DNA of 64,000 bases from Nitrosomonadales bacterium (lineage in GTDB: Bacteria; Pseudomonadota; Gammaproteobacteria; Burkholderiales; Gallionellaceae), in contig JACQFX010000017.1 of assembly GCA_016199835.1 (NCBI GenBank), forward strand, positions 82,577 to 146,576, written 5' to 3'. Of this stretch, positions 1 to 10,755 are shown piece by piece. Both the position numbers and the translations under genes were made by a program. How positions within the stretch are numbered: the stretch's first letter is position 1; each line of letters opens with the position of its first letter. The notes beneath the pieces are model-generated. The model searched no databases. It saw nothing but the letters and a program-made list of their open reading frames with translations, and was not told where the DNA came from.

Positions 1-40
1 AGCCAGAATATGAAAACCGGGATACGCGCAAACATTTGTC

Positions 41-916
41 TCAAACCTTTTTGGATTCAGGCAATTCAGCCCCCGCCGGAATCTTGTAACGATTGTAGCT
101 CCACAGATATTGCGCGGGGCATGCGCGCACCACTTGCTCGAGGGCGGTATTCATTTGCTGCGTGACCGGCAGCCGGGCATCCAGTTCCAGCGCCGCGATG
201 CGGAGAACGTAGCCTGCGCCGCGAGGCAGGCGTTCGGCATGGATCATCAGCGCTGCTGCGTCGCTGGCTTCGATCAGCCGCGTGACCAGTGTCATGGTGT
301 AAGCGGGTCGCCCGAAAAAATTTGCCCATTCGCCCCCTTCTTTGCCAGGCACCTGATCCGGCAGCAGGCCGATGGCTTCGCCGCGCTTCAGCGCCTTGAG
401 CAAAGCCCGCACACCGCTTGCGTCGGTGCGGGCCAGGTGCACTTGTCCGCGTTCGCGTCCACCGCGCATCAACGGTTCCAGCCATGCCAATTTTGGCGGG
501 CGATACAGCGCGGTGATAGGCATACGCGCGCCTATATACAGGGCCGCAATTTCAAAACATCCCAAATGCGGCGTCAGGAATATGCACCCCTTGCCGCGCG
601 CGATCGCCGCCTCGACATGTTCCCAGCCGAGGCATTCACGCACGCTGCCTGTCACCTCGGCCAACGGCCTGCGCCATACCCAGGGCAACTCGACCAGGCT
701 TTTTCCGGTTTCTGCGATGCAGGTGTTCAACACTTTTTTGAAGTCCGCATCAGGACGCGATACGTATTCGCGGCGCAGGTTCTCACGCAACTGCGCGGCA
801 TATTTGCCGGACCCGGCGTAAGTCAGCCAGCCCAGCATTGCGCCGATACGGTGCAGGCTGGACAGCGGCAAGCGCGCGGCCAGTTTGAACAGCCAGACTG
901 CAAAGGATGGGCCCAT
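41..916 (-). CDS. LpxL/HtrB-family lipid A acyltransferase
   Basis: Transfers a secondary acyl chain to lipid A (or a lipid A precursor) at the inner membrane. The lysophospholipid acyltransferase family HX4(D/E) motif is present as HLGCFE within LTPHLGCFEIAA, followed by the family block around LYRPPKLAW and a conserved LLPDQ. A hydrophobic N-terminus (FAVWLFKLAARLPL) fits a membrane anchor. I prefer the ATG at 916, which gives 291 aa. An upstream ATG at 973 would run through a good -10 box (941-946) that serves the divergent metK, so it is less likely. It stands alone on the minus strand and shares its 5' region with metK. It could be LpxL or LpxM; the sequence does not decide the acyl chain. 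Confidence 0.85.
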   Translation of the reverse strand: MGPSFAVWLFKLAARLPLSSLHRIGAMLGWLTYAGSGKYAAQLRENLRREYVSRPDADFKKVLNTCIAETGKSLVELPWVWRRPLAEVTGSVRECLGWEHVEAAIARGKGCIFLTPHLGCFEIAALYIGARMPITALYRPPKLAWLEPLMRGGRERGQVHLARTDASGVRALLKALKRGEAIGLLPDQVPGKEGGEWANFFGRPAYTMTLVTRLIEASDAAALMIHAERLPRGAGYVLRIAALELDARLPVTQQMNTALEQVVRACPAQYLWSYNRYKIPAGAELPESKKV

Positions 917-940
917 AAGTGCCAGCGGCGAGGTTTTTGT

Positions 941-946
941 TATAAT
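941..946 (+). promoter_or_regulatory. metK -10 box
   Basis: A perfect TATAAT lies 41 bases before the metK ATG, in the short gap between the divergent acyltransferase and metK. No good -35 hexamer is visible 16-18 bases upstream. I see no SAM riboswitch fold in the gap, which is too short for one. Confidence 0.5.
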
Positions 947-987
947 GCGCGCCCTATTATCCAAATCAACCAAGATTGCGGGACGCC

Positions 988-2163
<1,176 letters not shown>

Positions 2164-2183
2164 AACATCCCCGCACAAGGGGT

Positions 2184-2555
2184 ATGGTGAATCGCTCACC
2201 CCACAAGCGCTTCCTGCGCGTAATGCCCCATATACTGGCAGCCCTTGTCGCAAGCGGCTGCCAGTCCCCGCCTTCTGACATCGCTTCATCTCATCAGCCA
2301 GTTGCCGGGACCGAGATTCGGCAACTGATCGCCAAATTCAAGCCGCACACCATCACATGCGATGCCGCAGGTATCGCGCAGCTTTCCTCGGCGACAGGAA
2401 TGGCGGTAGAGCATGTCAGGCCCATGTCCGGCGATGCCTGTGTAATAAAACTACAGGGAAGCAGCGAGGAAGATATTTCGCGGCGCGTGGAACTGCTCAG
2501 GCGAAATCCTGCCGTAGAATGGCTGGAGCTGGACGCAAAAAAGAAGGCTCTGTAA
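2184..2555 (+). CDS. Propeptide-like (I9-type) lipoprotein
   Basis: A 123-aa secreted lipoprotein candidate. A hydrophobic segment ends in VASGC (Cys26), a lipobox-like site for lipid attachment. The mature part matches the propeptide of the subtilase encoded immediately downstream: both carry the order V-R-MSG-A-VI-L-R-VE-E-D-KK (here RPMSGDACVIKL and VEWLELDAKK, there RQMSGGAHVIRL and VEVAEPDRKK). I infer a free-standing paralogue of the inhibitor/chaperone domain acting on the protease. AAGGGG sits very close before the ATG at 2184; an internal ATG at 2223 would also keep the lipobox. Function is unproven. Confidence 0.6.
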   Translation: MVNRSPHKRFLRVMPHILAALVASGCQSPPSDIASSHQPVAGTEIRQLIAKFKPHTITCDAAGIAQLSSATGMAVEHVRPMSGDACVIKLQGSSEEDISRRVELLRRNPAVEWLELDAKKKAL

Positions 2556-2600
2556 TTGCTAATAACGGGTTTTATCCAACCAACTCTCGGGATATCTCTG

Positions 2601-5369
2601 ATGAATGCAAGGATGATGATACGGGAAGCATTGCGTACCGCAGTTGCGATCGCGGTATGGATTCCGGCGCTGGCACTGGCAGTTGTGGCAGACCCTGCGC
2701 GGCTTTCCGGGCAGCCGACGCCGATGCGGCCTGCTGCCGCGACGGCTGCGCGCACATCCGGGGAAGAAATGGTATCGCAGATCATGGTGAAGCCGCGCTA
2801 CCGCACAGGTGACCAGTTGAACCAGGCCTTGCATGCGCGCGATGCCAGCGGGCTGGCCAAATTTGCCAAGGTTCCCCTGTCGGTCTTCCGGCAGATGTCC
2901 GGTGGCGCGCATGTGATCCGCTTGAACCAGCCTGTCACCCTGTCCGAGGCGCGCGTGATCGCGGCGCGGATGATGCGTGACAGCAGCGTGGAAGTGGCGG
3001 AGCCGGACCGCAAAAAATATCCCATGACAACTGGACTGACCACGACAGACCCGGGCTATGCCAGCCAATGGAATCTGTTCGCGCCGGGAGCTTCCGATCT
3101 CGGCGGAGCCGATCTGCCCAGCGCCTGGAACATCACCAAGGGCAGCGCAACGGTTACGGTGGCCGTGATCGATACGGGCTACCGACCGCATAGCTACATC
3201 GCCGGCGCGATATTGCCGGGCTACGACTTCATTACCGACCTTGTTACGGCAAACGATGGAAATGGCCGGGACTCAGACCCCTCTGATCCCGGAGACTGGA
3301 CTACATCTGCAGATGGGTGTGGTGCGGCAAGCAATAGTTCATGGCACGGCACGCATGTGGCCGGTATCATCGCAGCCACGGCCGCAACATCCAGCAGCCT
3401 CACCGGCATCGCCCCCAACGTCAGAATATTGCCCGTGCGCGTACTGGGGAAATGTGGCGGATATGACTCCGACATCATTGATGCCATGCGCTGGGCGGCG
3501 GGCATAGCCATAACGGGTGTGCCTGCGAATCCCAATCCGGCCAAGGTGCTCAATCTGAGCCTGGGCAGTTCTCCCAGCAATGCTTGTAGTGCAGCTTATC
3601 AAAGCGCCATGACCGATGTCATCAACGCGGGAGCGACCATCGTGATAGCGGCGGGTAACGATGCGGCCAGTTCCCTGGGTGATCCGGCGAACTGCGCGCC
3701 CGTGCTCAGTAACCTCGGAATCGACGGCGTGGTCGCAGTCACCGCTCACGCCAAAAATGGCGACAATGCCTATTATGCCAATATCGGTACCGGAACGACC
3801 ATCAGCGCGCCCGGCGGCGGATGTGGCGGTGTCAGCTATCCCAACAATTGTGTTGCTGCAAACTCTCTGCTGGTGTATTCACTTATGAATACCGGCACCA
3901 CCGTTCCTGCCAGCGATGCCTTCGTGGATTGGGATGGTACCAGCATGGCGACGCCGCATGTGTCGGGAGCCATTGCATTGATGTTGTCACAGTCTCCGAC
4001 GCTCACACCCGCGCAAGTGATCACTTATCTGCAATCTTCCGCCCGTCCGCATCCGACGGGGACAACTTGTACGACCGGCTCAAATGTGGGCAAGTGCGGT
4101 GCAGGCTTGCTGGATGTCTATCAAGCGCTGCTAACAGCCAGCCCGGTCGTCACGTTAAGTGGCATACCCTCGGTGGTCGCCCCAAGCGCCAGTGTCACCT
4201 TATCCGGAAGCGCTGTCGCGACCACCGGGCGCAGTATCACCTCCTATACGTGGACACAGCAGTCCGGCACTGCGGTTACGATCTACAACGCCAGCTCCGC
4301 AGGCAGTGCCTATTTCATCGCTCCCGCCACCGGCACCTACTCGTTCAAGCTGACTGCTACAGATAGCAGCGGACTAACAGGCTCCGCAACCGCTGTAGTG
4401 CGGGTCAACTCGCCACCCGTGCTGGGCGCGGTCGCGACGAAAACGGTGATCATGGGACAAGCGCTGAATTTTACGGTCACCGCCACCGATGCTGACGGTA
4501 ACACGCCGATTTTCCATTCGGTGTCCTTGCCTGCCGGAGCAACACTCAATGCGACCACCGGAGTTTTCAATTGGCCGAGCGCCTCGCCGGTCGGCGCCAC
4601 CTCGCTGGTTTATTACGCCAGCGACCCTTATGCCAATAGCGCGCAAGGCACGGTGAACATCACGGTTGCACCAGTGCCCGCGCCACCGGCGGTCACGCTG
4701 GGCAGCATACCTTCAGTGGTCAACTCCGGCACCAGTGTCGCGCTGTCTGGCAGTGCGGTGGCTGGCACGGGGCTGAGCATCACGACTTATGCGTGGACGC
4801 AGCAATCCGGCCCGAGCACGGTTACGATTACCAATTCCAGCTCCGCAACGGGCGCGGGCTTTACCGCTCCCGCTACCACAGGCCTATACACGTTCAGGCT
4901 GACGGCCACGGATAGCCTGGCTCAGACCGGCTATGCAACGGTCACGGTAAGAGTCAATTCGCCGCCCGTGCTGACTGCCGTAGCAGCGAAAACCGTTACG
5001 GCGGGACAGACGCTCAACTTTACTGTGGGGGCGACGGATGTAGATGGTGATCCCGTCACGTTCAACGCAGTGTCCCTGCCTGCCGGTGCGACGCTCGGTT
5101 CAAACGGGAATTTCAGTTGGCCGAACGCCTCGCCGGTCGGCAGCATCTCGCTGGTCTATACCGCCAGCGATCCCTATAGCACCAGCGCGCAAGGCACGGT
5201 AAGCATCACGGTGTCCGCCGCGCCCGCTCCCAGCGGAGGTGGCGGAGGTGGTGGGGGTGGAGGCGGCGGCAGTTTTGATGGCGAAGCGCTGGCCGCTTTG
5301 TCGATGCTGGCGGTCGCGCTGCATTTGCGTCGTCGTCAACGCGGTGCCAGGGGTGATACGCGGAAATGA
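2601..5369 (+). CDS. GlyGly-CTERM S8 subtilisin-like protease
   Basis: A large secreted serine endopeptidase of 922 aa. Order: signal peptide (about residues 8-30), I9-type propeptide (about 55-140), S8 catalytic domain with Asp191 (AVIDTGY), His249 (WHGTHVAG) and Ser448 (DGTSMATPH). Two tandem repeats of a PKD-like plus cadherin-like pair follow (each ends in a DPY...SAQGTV element). Then a polyglycine linker (about 12 Gly) leads to a short hydrophobic helix and a basic RRRQR tail. That tail is the GlyGly-CTERM sorting signal, and the next gene is its sorting protease, with ATGA overlap. I chose ATG 2601; the frame is also open from a TTG at 2556. It is probably released or surface-anchored after rhombosortase cleavage. 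Confidence 0.92.
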   Translation: MNARMMIREALRTAVAIAVWIPALALAVVADPARLSGQPTPMRPAAATAARTSGEEMVSQIMVKPRYRTGDQLNQALHARDASGLAKFAKVPLSVFRQMSGGAHVIRLNQPVTLSEARVIAARMMRDSSVEVAEPDRKKYPMTTGLTTTDPGYASQWNLFAPGASDLGGADLPSAWNITKGSATVTVAVIDTGYRPHSYIAGAILPGYDFITDLVTANDGNGRDSDPSDPGDWTTSADGCGAASNSSWHGTHVAGIIAATAATSSSLTGIAPNVRILPVRVLGKCGGYDSDIIDAMRWAAGIAITGVPANPNPAKVLNLSLGSSPSNACSAAYQSAMTDVINAGATIVIAAGNDAASSLGDPANCAPVLSNLGIDGVVAVTAHAKNGDNAYYANIGTGTTISAPGGGCGGVSYPNNCVAANSLLVYSLMNTGTTVPASDAFVDWDGTSMATPHVSGAIALMLSQSPTLTPAQVITYLQSSARPHPTGTTCTTGSNVGKCGAGLLDVYQALLTASPVVTLSGIPSVVAPSASVTLSGSAVATTGRSITSYTWTQQSGTAVTIYNASSAGSAYFIAPATGTYSFKLTATDSSGLTGSATAVVRVNSPPVLGAVATKTVIMGQALNFTVTATDADGNTPIFHSVSLPAGATLNATTGVFNWPSASPVGATSLVYYASDPYANSAQGTVNITVAPVPAPPAVTLGSIPSVVNSGTSVALSGSAVAGTGLSITTYAWTQQSGPSTVTITNSSSATGAGFTAPATTGLYTFRLTATDSLAQTGYATVTVRVNSPPVLTAVAAKTVTAGQTLNFTVGATDVDGDPVTFNAVSLPAGATLGSNGNFSWPNASPVGSISLVYTASDPYSTSAQGTVSITVSAAPAPSGGGGGGGGGGGGSFDGEALAALSMLAVALHLRRRQRGARGDTRK

Positions 5370-6022
5370 CCGTACTCGCTACACGATTTGCATATCCGAC
5401 TCATCGCCGTGTACATGAAAAGTGGCGTTTCTGCTTGGTCGTTGCATTTGCCGCGTTCGCAATCGCATGCTGGCCCGATAGCCTTGCACATTTGCGCTAC
5501 GACCGTTCCGCGCTTGCGGATGGCGAGTTATGGCGCGTCTTCACCGCGCATCTGTCGCATCTGAACCTGACGCATTTGTTTCTCAACCTGCTCGGACTAT
5601 TTCTGATCTGCGAGCTGTTATGGGGCGAATTGCCGCTGCGGCACGGCATAGCTTTGCTCGGTTTCTCCGCAGCGGCGATCAGCGCCGCGTTGTGGTGGCT
5701 GCATCCCGGGCTGATCTGGTATGTCGGCCTGTCCGGTGTTTTGCATGGGCTGTGGGCGGGATGCGTAGTGCAGGGTTTATGGGAGCGACCTCCCGGTCGC
5801 GATTCATCTTTTCGCGACCGGGTGGTCGCTCCCACAGCCGCTTATCTGGGGGGCTTGATCCTGCTGATGATCAAGCTGTCCATGGAATTTTTCTATGGCC
5901 CGCCGGCGAGCACCGCACATCTGATAGGCGGCAGCGTGGTGACCGCTTCCCATCTGTACGGCGCGCTGGCCGGATTGCTGTACGTGTCGATCTGGCGCAT
6001 ATTTGGCATCTTGCGTACCTGA
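5366..6022 (+). CDS. rrtA: Rhombosortase (rhomboid-family GlyGly-CTERM protease)
   Basis: An intramembrane serine protease of 218 aa that processes proteins with GlyGly-CTERM tails, such as the S8 protease directly upstream, whose stop codon overlaps this ATG. The rhomboid serine motif GLSGVLHG (Ser123) and the histidine in TASHLYGA (His196) form the catalytic pair. HLSHLNLTHLFLNLLGL matches the conserved early helix. Several hydrophobic helices span the chain. Residues about 139-157 (WERPPGRD to DRVVAPT) are encoded by a palindromic intergenic-type repeat inserted in frame between helices (see 5780-5836). The active site lies outside the insert, so the enzyme may still work. Confidence 0.9.
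   Translation: MTVLATRFAYPTHRRVHEKWRFCLVVAFAAFAIACWPDSLAHLRYDRSALADGELWRVFTAHLSHLNLTHLFLNLLGLFLICELLWGELPLRHGIALLGFSAAAISAALWWLHPGLIWYVGLSGVLHGLWAGCVVQGLWERPPGRDSSFRDRVVAPTAAYLGGLILLMIKLSMEFFYGPPASTAHLIGGSVVTASHLYGALAGLLYVSIWRIFGILRT
5780..5836. repeat. REP-like palindrome inside rhombosortase
   Basis: Two 23-base arms, TGGGAGCGACCTCCCGGTCG onward (5780-5802) and its near-perfect complement (5812-5834), surround a 9-base loop. The same arms occur in the gstA-gatB gap at 12,024-12,096, where the element is plainly intergenic. Here it is read through in frame as 19 codons. Confidence 0.9.
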
Positions 6023-6041
6023 CCGCACGCTGTGTTAAAAT
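6011..6041 (+). promoter_or_regulatory. Possible ahcY promoter
   Basis: TTGCGT (6011-6016) and TAAAAT (6036-6041) with a 19-base spacer lie just before the SAH riboswitch and overlap the end of the rhombosortase gene. The spacer is long, so this is a suggestion only. Confidence 0.35.
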
Positions 6042-6050
6042 CCCGCTCCC

Positions 6051-6116
6051 TTCCGAGGGGCGCTGCGACCGGATTCCCGGCCAGGCTCGGAAGCATGACC
6101 AGATTCAACGGCGCCC
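6051..6116 (+). promoter_or_regulatory. SAH riboswitch
   Basis: The 5' leader of ahcY matches the S-adenosylhomocysteine aptamer. P1 is TTCCGAG (6051-6057) pairing perfectly with CTCGGAA (6086-6092). The conserved GCGCTGCGAC follows P1, and CCAGGCTCGG closes it. A pseudoknot forms between GGGCGC (6058-6063) and GCGCCC (6111-6116). The known class turns on ahcY when the toxic product SAH accumulates. The pseudoknot ends 26 bases before the ATG, with TGGAG (6132-6136) as ribosome site, so control at translation or transcription is possible; no clear terminator stem is visible. Confidence 0.93.
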
Positions 6117-6142
6117 ATTCATTAACTTGAATGGAGTGCTTC

Positions 6143-7549
<1,407 letters not shown>

Positions 7550-7565
7550 ACGCACCCTCTCCCCA

Positions 7566-7593
7566 TACCCTCTCCCGCTTGCGGGAGAGGGTA
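7566..7593. repeat. Perfect hairpin repeat after ahcY
   Basis: TACCCTCTCCCGC-TT-GCGGGAGAGGGTA is a perfect 13-base stem with a 2-base loop, followed at once by a second copy of the GGGCGGGAGAGGG half (7609-7621). It has no T-run. It may act as an mRNA-stabilising or attenuating stem between ahcY and the next gene, or be a mobile palindrome. A weaker relative (CCCTCCCCCTTGCAGGGGGA) lies between argS and the SPOR gene near 24,610. Confidence 0.7.
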
Positions 7594-7637
7594 TCCTGAG
7601 CTTGCGCAGGGCGGGAGAGGGAGTTCAAGGAGGCACC

Positions 7638-8033
7638 ATGCGACTCATACTGATCTGGATCTGCAACGCGCTGGCCTTGCTCGCGGTGGCTTATCTGCTG
7701 CCGGGTGTGCGTGTGGACGGTCTCGAATCCGCATTGTTTGCCGCGCTGGTGCTGGGCCTCATCAATACACTGATCCGTCCGCTGCTGATCCTGCTTACCC
7801 TGCCGGTTACCGTGCTATCGCTGGGACTGTTTGTCCTCGTCATCAACGGACTGCTGTTCTGGTTCGCGGGTTCGGTGCTGCGCGGCTTCGAAGTGAGCGG
7901 CTTCTGGGTGGGGCTCATGGGCGCATTGCTGTACAGCATCCTTTCATCGTTGTTCTCGCTGTTCATCCCGAAACGGACGATAAGCCAACCCCCGCAAAGC
8001 GGGCCGATAACCATAGATCATGACAAACTCTAA
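7638..8033 (+). CDS. PF04020 (phage holin 4-like) membrane protein
   Basis: A 131-aa inner-membrane protein with four hydrophobic helices and the family arrangement of glycine-rich turns (GLINTLIRPLLILLTLPVTVLSLGLF). It is annotated in many genomes as phage holin family 4, but it is found between ahcY and metF in betaproteobacteria, so a phage role is unlikely. A strong AAGGAGG lies 4 bases before the ATG. Its 3' end overlaps metF by 14 bases. True function unknown. Confidence 0.8.
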   Translation: MRLILIWICNALALLAVAYLLPGVRVDGLESALFAALVLGLINTLIRPLLILLTLPVTVLSLGLFVLVINGLLFWFAGSVLRGFEVSGFWVGLMGALLYSILSSLFSLFIPKRTISQPPQSGPITIDHDKL

Positions 8034-8853
8034 AATATTCAGCTTCGAATTCTTCCCGCCGCAAACGCCGGAAGGCGCGGAGAAATTGCGCGCTACACGC
8101 CAGCAACTGGCGCTGCTCAAGCCGGAATTCTTCTCGGTGACTTTCGGCGCGGGCGGCTCCACGCAGGAACGCACGCTGGAAACGATTCAACAAATTCATG
8201 CCGAAGGCTACAGCGCCGCACCGCATCTGTCGTGCATAGGCTCCACGCGCGACAACATCCGCGCGCTGCTGTTCACCTACCGGGATATGGGCATCAAACG
8301 CATCGTCGCATTGCGCGGCGACCTGCCTTCCGGCATGGCGACCACGGGCGAATTCCAGTACGCGAATGAACTGGTATCGTTCATCCGCGCCCAGACCGGC
8401 GAACATTTCCACATCGAAGTGGCGGCCTACCCCGAGTTCCATCCACAGGCCAGATCGCCGCGCGAGGACTTGATCAACTTCAAGCGCAAGGTCATGGCCG
8501 GCGCGAACTCCGCCATCACGCAATATTTTTATAATGCCGATGCCTATTTTAATTTTGTCGAAGCCGCGCGCAAGCAGGGTGTCACCGTGCCCATCGTGCC
8601 CGGCATCATGCCCATCTTGCGCTTCTCGCAACTCGCGCGCTTCTCCGACACCTGTGGTGCCGAGATTCCGCGCTGGATGCGCAAGACGCTGGAAAGCTAC
8701 GGCGACGACAACGCATCGGTGCAGGCTTTCGGCCTCGATGCGGTCACTGCTTTGTGCGAGAAACTGCTCGCCGGCGGCGCGCCCGGATTGCATTTCTACA
8801 CGCTGAACCAGGCCGGGCCCGCACTGGAAATCTGGAAGCGGCTGGGGATCTGA
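8020..8853 (+). CDS. metF: Methylenetetrahydrofolate reductase
   Basis: FAD enzyme reducing 5,10-methylene-THF to 5-methyl-THF, the methyl donor for methionine synthesis. The N-terminus FSFEFFPPQTPEG, the VTFGAGGS block and GDLPSG are family hallmarks; EFHPQA and ITQYFYNAD follow in the expected order. 277 aa, normal size. It starts inside the end of the PF04020 gene and its TGA shares one base with the U32 gene's ATG, so the three are probably co-transcribed with ahcY. Confidence 0.97.
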   Translation: MTNSKIFSFEFFPPQTPEGAEKLRATRQQLALLKPEFFSVTFGAGGSTQERTLETIQQIHAEGYSAAPHLSCIGSTRDNIRALLFTYRDMGIKRIVALRGDLPSGMATTGEFQYANELVSFIRAQTGEHFHIEVAAYPEFHPQARSPREDLINFKRKVMAGANSAITQYFYNADAYFNFVEAARKQGVTVPIVPGIMPILRFSQLARFSDTCGAEIPRWMRKTLESYGDDNASVQAFGLDAVTALCEKLLAGGAPGLHFYTLNQAGPALEIWKRLGI

Positions 8854-10190
8854 TGCGCGCCCCGGAGTTGTTGCTGCCTGCGGGCACGCTGGAAAAGATG
8901 CGTACCGCCTACGCTTTCGGCGCAGACGCGGTATATGCCGGCCAGCCGCGCTATTCCCTGCGCGCGCGCAACAACGAATTCAAGCTGGAAGAATTGCAAA
9001 TTGGTATTCAGGAGGCGCATGCGCTTGGCAAGAAATTATTCGTCGCCAGCAACCTGATGCCGCACAACGCCAAGGTGAAGACCTATATGGCGGACATGGA
9101 ACCGCTCATCGCGATGCAGCCTGACGCGCTCATCATGGCCGATCCCGGCCTGATCGCCATGGTGCGCGAACGCTGGCCGGAGCAGGAAATTCACCTGTCG
9201 GTGCAGGCCAACACGGTGAATTACGCGGCAGTGAAATTCTGGAAAGCCCTGGGCCTGTCGCGCGTGATCCTGTCGCGCGAACTGTCACTCGACGAGGTCG
9301 AAGAGATACGCCAGCAATGCCCCGACATCGAACTCGAAGTGTTCATCCACGGCGCGCTGTGCATCGCCTATTCCGGGCGCTGCCTGCTGTCCGGCTACTT
9401 CAACCACCGCGACGCGAACCAGGGCACCTGCACCAACTCCTGCCGCTGGGATTACAAGGTGGATAACGCTGAAGAAGACGGCACGGGCGACATCCACAAG
9501 ATCGATTTTGATTTCGACAAGGCGCTGGAGAAATCGGCGCTGTCAGACTGCGGTTCGCAGCCCCGCCACCCGCTGGCCGACAAGGTGTACGTCATCTCGC
9601 GCCAGGATCATCCGGGCGAGCTGATGCCGGTGCTGGAAGACGAGCACGGCACCTACATCATGAACTCCAAAGACCTGCGCGCGGTTGAACATGTCGAAAA
9701 GCTGGTGAAGATAGGCGTGGATTCGCTCAAGGTCGAAGGCCGCACCAAATCGATCTACTACGTGGCACGCACCGCGCAAGTCTATCGGCAGGCCATCAAC
9801 GATGCCGTCAAAGGTCGCCCGTTCGATCTGAGCCTGCTGGGCGCACTCGACGCGTTGGCGAATCGCGGCTACACCGACGGTTTCTACGAGCGCCACCATA
9901 CGCACGAACAGCAGAACTACCTGCGCGGCCACTCCGAAAGCTTCCGCCAGCAATATGTCGGCGACATCGTGAACTGCGCCGATGGTATGGCCGAGATAGA
10001 CGTGAAAAATAAATTCCAGGTCGGCGACAGACTGGAGATCGTCCATCCATCCGGCAACCACATCGTCGAGCTGAACGAGATGCGCAACCTGGAAGGTGCG
10101 GCCATCACGGTCGCGCCCGGCAGCGGCCATCGTGTGCAGATTCCGTTGCATGGCGATCTGGCGAAAGGCATGCTGGCCCGCTTCATCTAG
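8853..10190 (+). CDS. U32-family protein, TrhP/YegQ type
   Basis: A 445-aa member of peptidase family U32. It has ELLLPAGTLEKM at the start, VQANTVN, and the family signature with clustered cysteines: HGALCIAYSGRCLLSGYF...NQGTCTNSCRWDYK. E. coli TrhP (YegQ) is needed for prephenate-dependent 5-carboxymethoxyuridine formation in tRNA wobble uridines; I infer the same here from length and C-terminal beta-barrel-like part. The ATG (8853) overlaps the metF stop by one base. Proteolytic activity is doubtful for this subgroup. Confidence 0.88.
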   Translation: MRAPELLLPAGTLEKMRTAYAFGADAVYAGQPRYSLRARNNEFKLEELQIGIQEAHALGKKLFVASNLMPHNAKVKTYMADMEPLIAMQPDALIMADPGLIAMVRERWPEQEIHLSVQANTVNYAAVKFWKALGLSRVILSRELSLDEVEEIRQQCPDIELEVFIHGALCIAYSGRCLLSGYFNHRDANQGTCTNSCRWDYKVDNAEEDGTGDIHKIDFDFDKALEKSALSDCGSQPRHPLADKVYVISRQDHPGELMPVLEDEHGTYIMNSKDLRAVEHVEKLVKIGVDSLKVEGRTKSIYYVARTAQVYRQAINDAVKGRPFDLSLLGALDALANRGYTDGFYERHHTHEQQNYLRGHSESFRQQYVGDIVNCADGMAEIDVKNKFQVGDRLEIVHPSGNHIVELNEMRNLEGAAITVAPGSGHRVQIPLHGDLAKGMLARFI

Positions 10191-10205
10191 TCGGCATTCA
10201 GGCGC

Positions 10206-10688
10206 ATGCAGATCAATTTCAAAACGCTGGGGCTGCTGGCATTCTGGCTCGCAGCAGCAGGCGCGCTGTTCTATTTCTTCAATGCGAAGTTACATCCGAA
10301 CACTGCCGAGAGATTAAGCGCCGGGCCTGAAGTCACGCTGGCGCGAGACATGAGCGGACATTACCGCGCCGAGGCTTTTATCAATGGCGTAAAAACCACG
10401 GTCATGGTGGACACCGGCGCGACGGATGTGGCCATCTCCGCCAGATTCGCCGAGCAACTGGGCCTGCAGAGCAATCAGGCGATACGCACGCAAACCGCAA
10501 ATGGTGCGACGGTCGCGTACATGACCCGCCTGCAAAGCATCAAGCTGGGCGGCATAGTGGCAAACAATGTTGCCGCGAGCATCGTGCCCAATCTCGGTAC
10601 GGACATGTTGCTGGGCATGTCCTTTCTGAATCGGATGGATGTGCGGTTGTATAAGGGGTCTATGACTATTCGGGCGGTTAGCGAGTAG
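10206..10688 (+). CDS. Retropepsin-like aspartic protease (TIGR02281 type)
   Basis: A 160-aa single-pass membrane protein: a helix at residues about 8-25, then a clan AA aspartic protease domain facing the periplasm. The catalytic motif is VMVDTGATDVAIS. A second conserved element, DMLLGMSFLNRMDV, is the ILG/MSFL signature of the family. Such half-size proteases act as dimers. The gene lies 15 bases after the U32 gene and may be transcribed with it. Substrate unknown. Confidence 0.88.
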   Translation: MQINFKTLGLLAFWLAAAGALFYFFNAKLHPNTAERLSAGPEVTLARDMSGHYRAEAFINGVKTTVMVDTGATDVAISARFAEQLGLQSNQAIRTQTANGATVAYMTRLQSIKLGGIVANNVAASIVPNLGTDMLLGMSFLNRMDVRLYKGSMTIRAVSE

Positions 10689-10755
10689 ACCTTGCTTGCA
10701 TCAGAGCTTGCCCGCATAATTCCCGCACCGAACCAAGCTGTTTAAGGAGGCCGTC

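Noticed and set aside
7638-8033. Phage remnant suggested by the holin-family name
   Set aside because: The gene is embedded between ahcY and metF with metF overlap and no other phage gene nearby; the family name is misleading.
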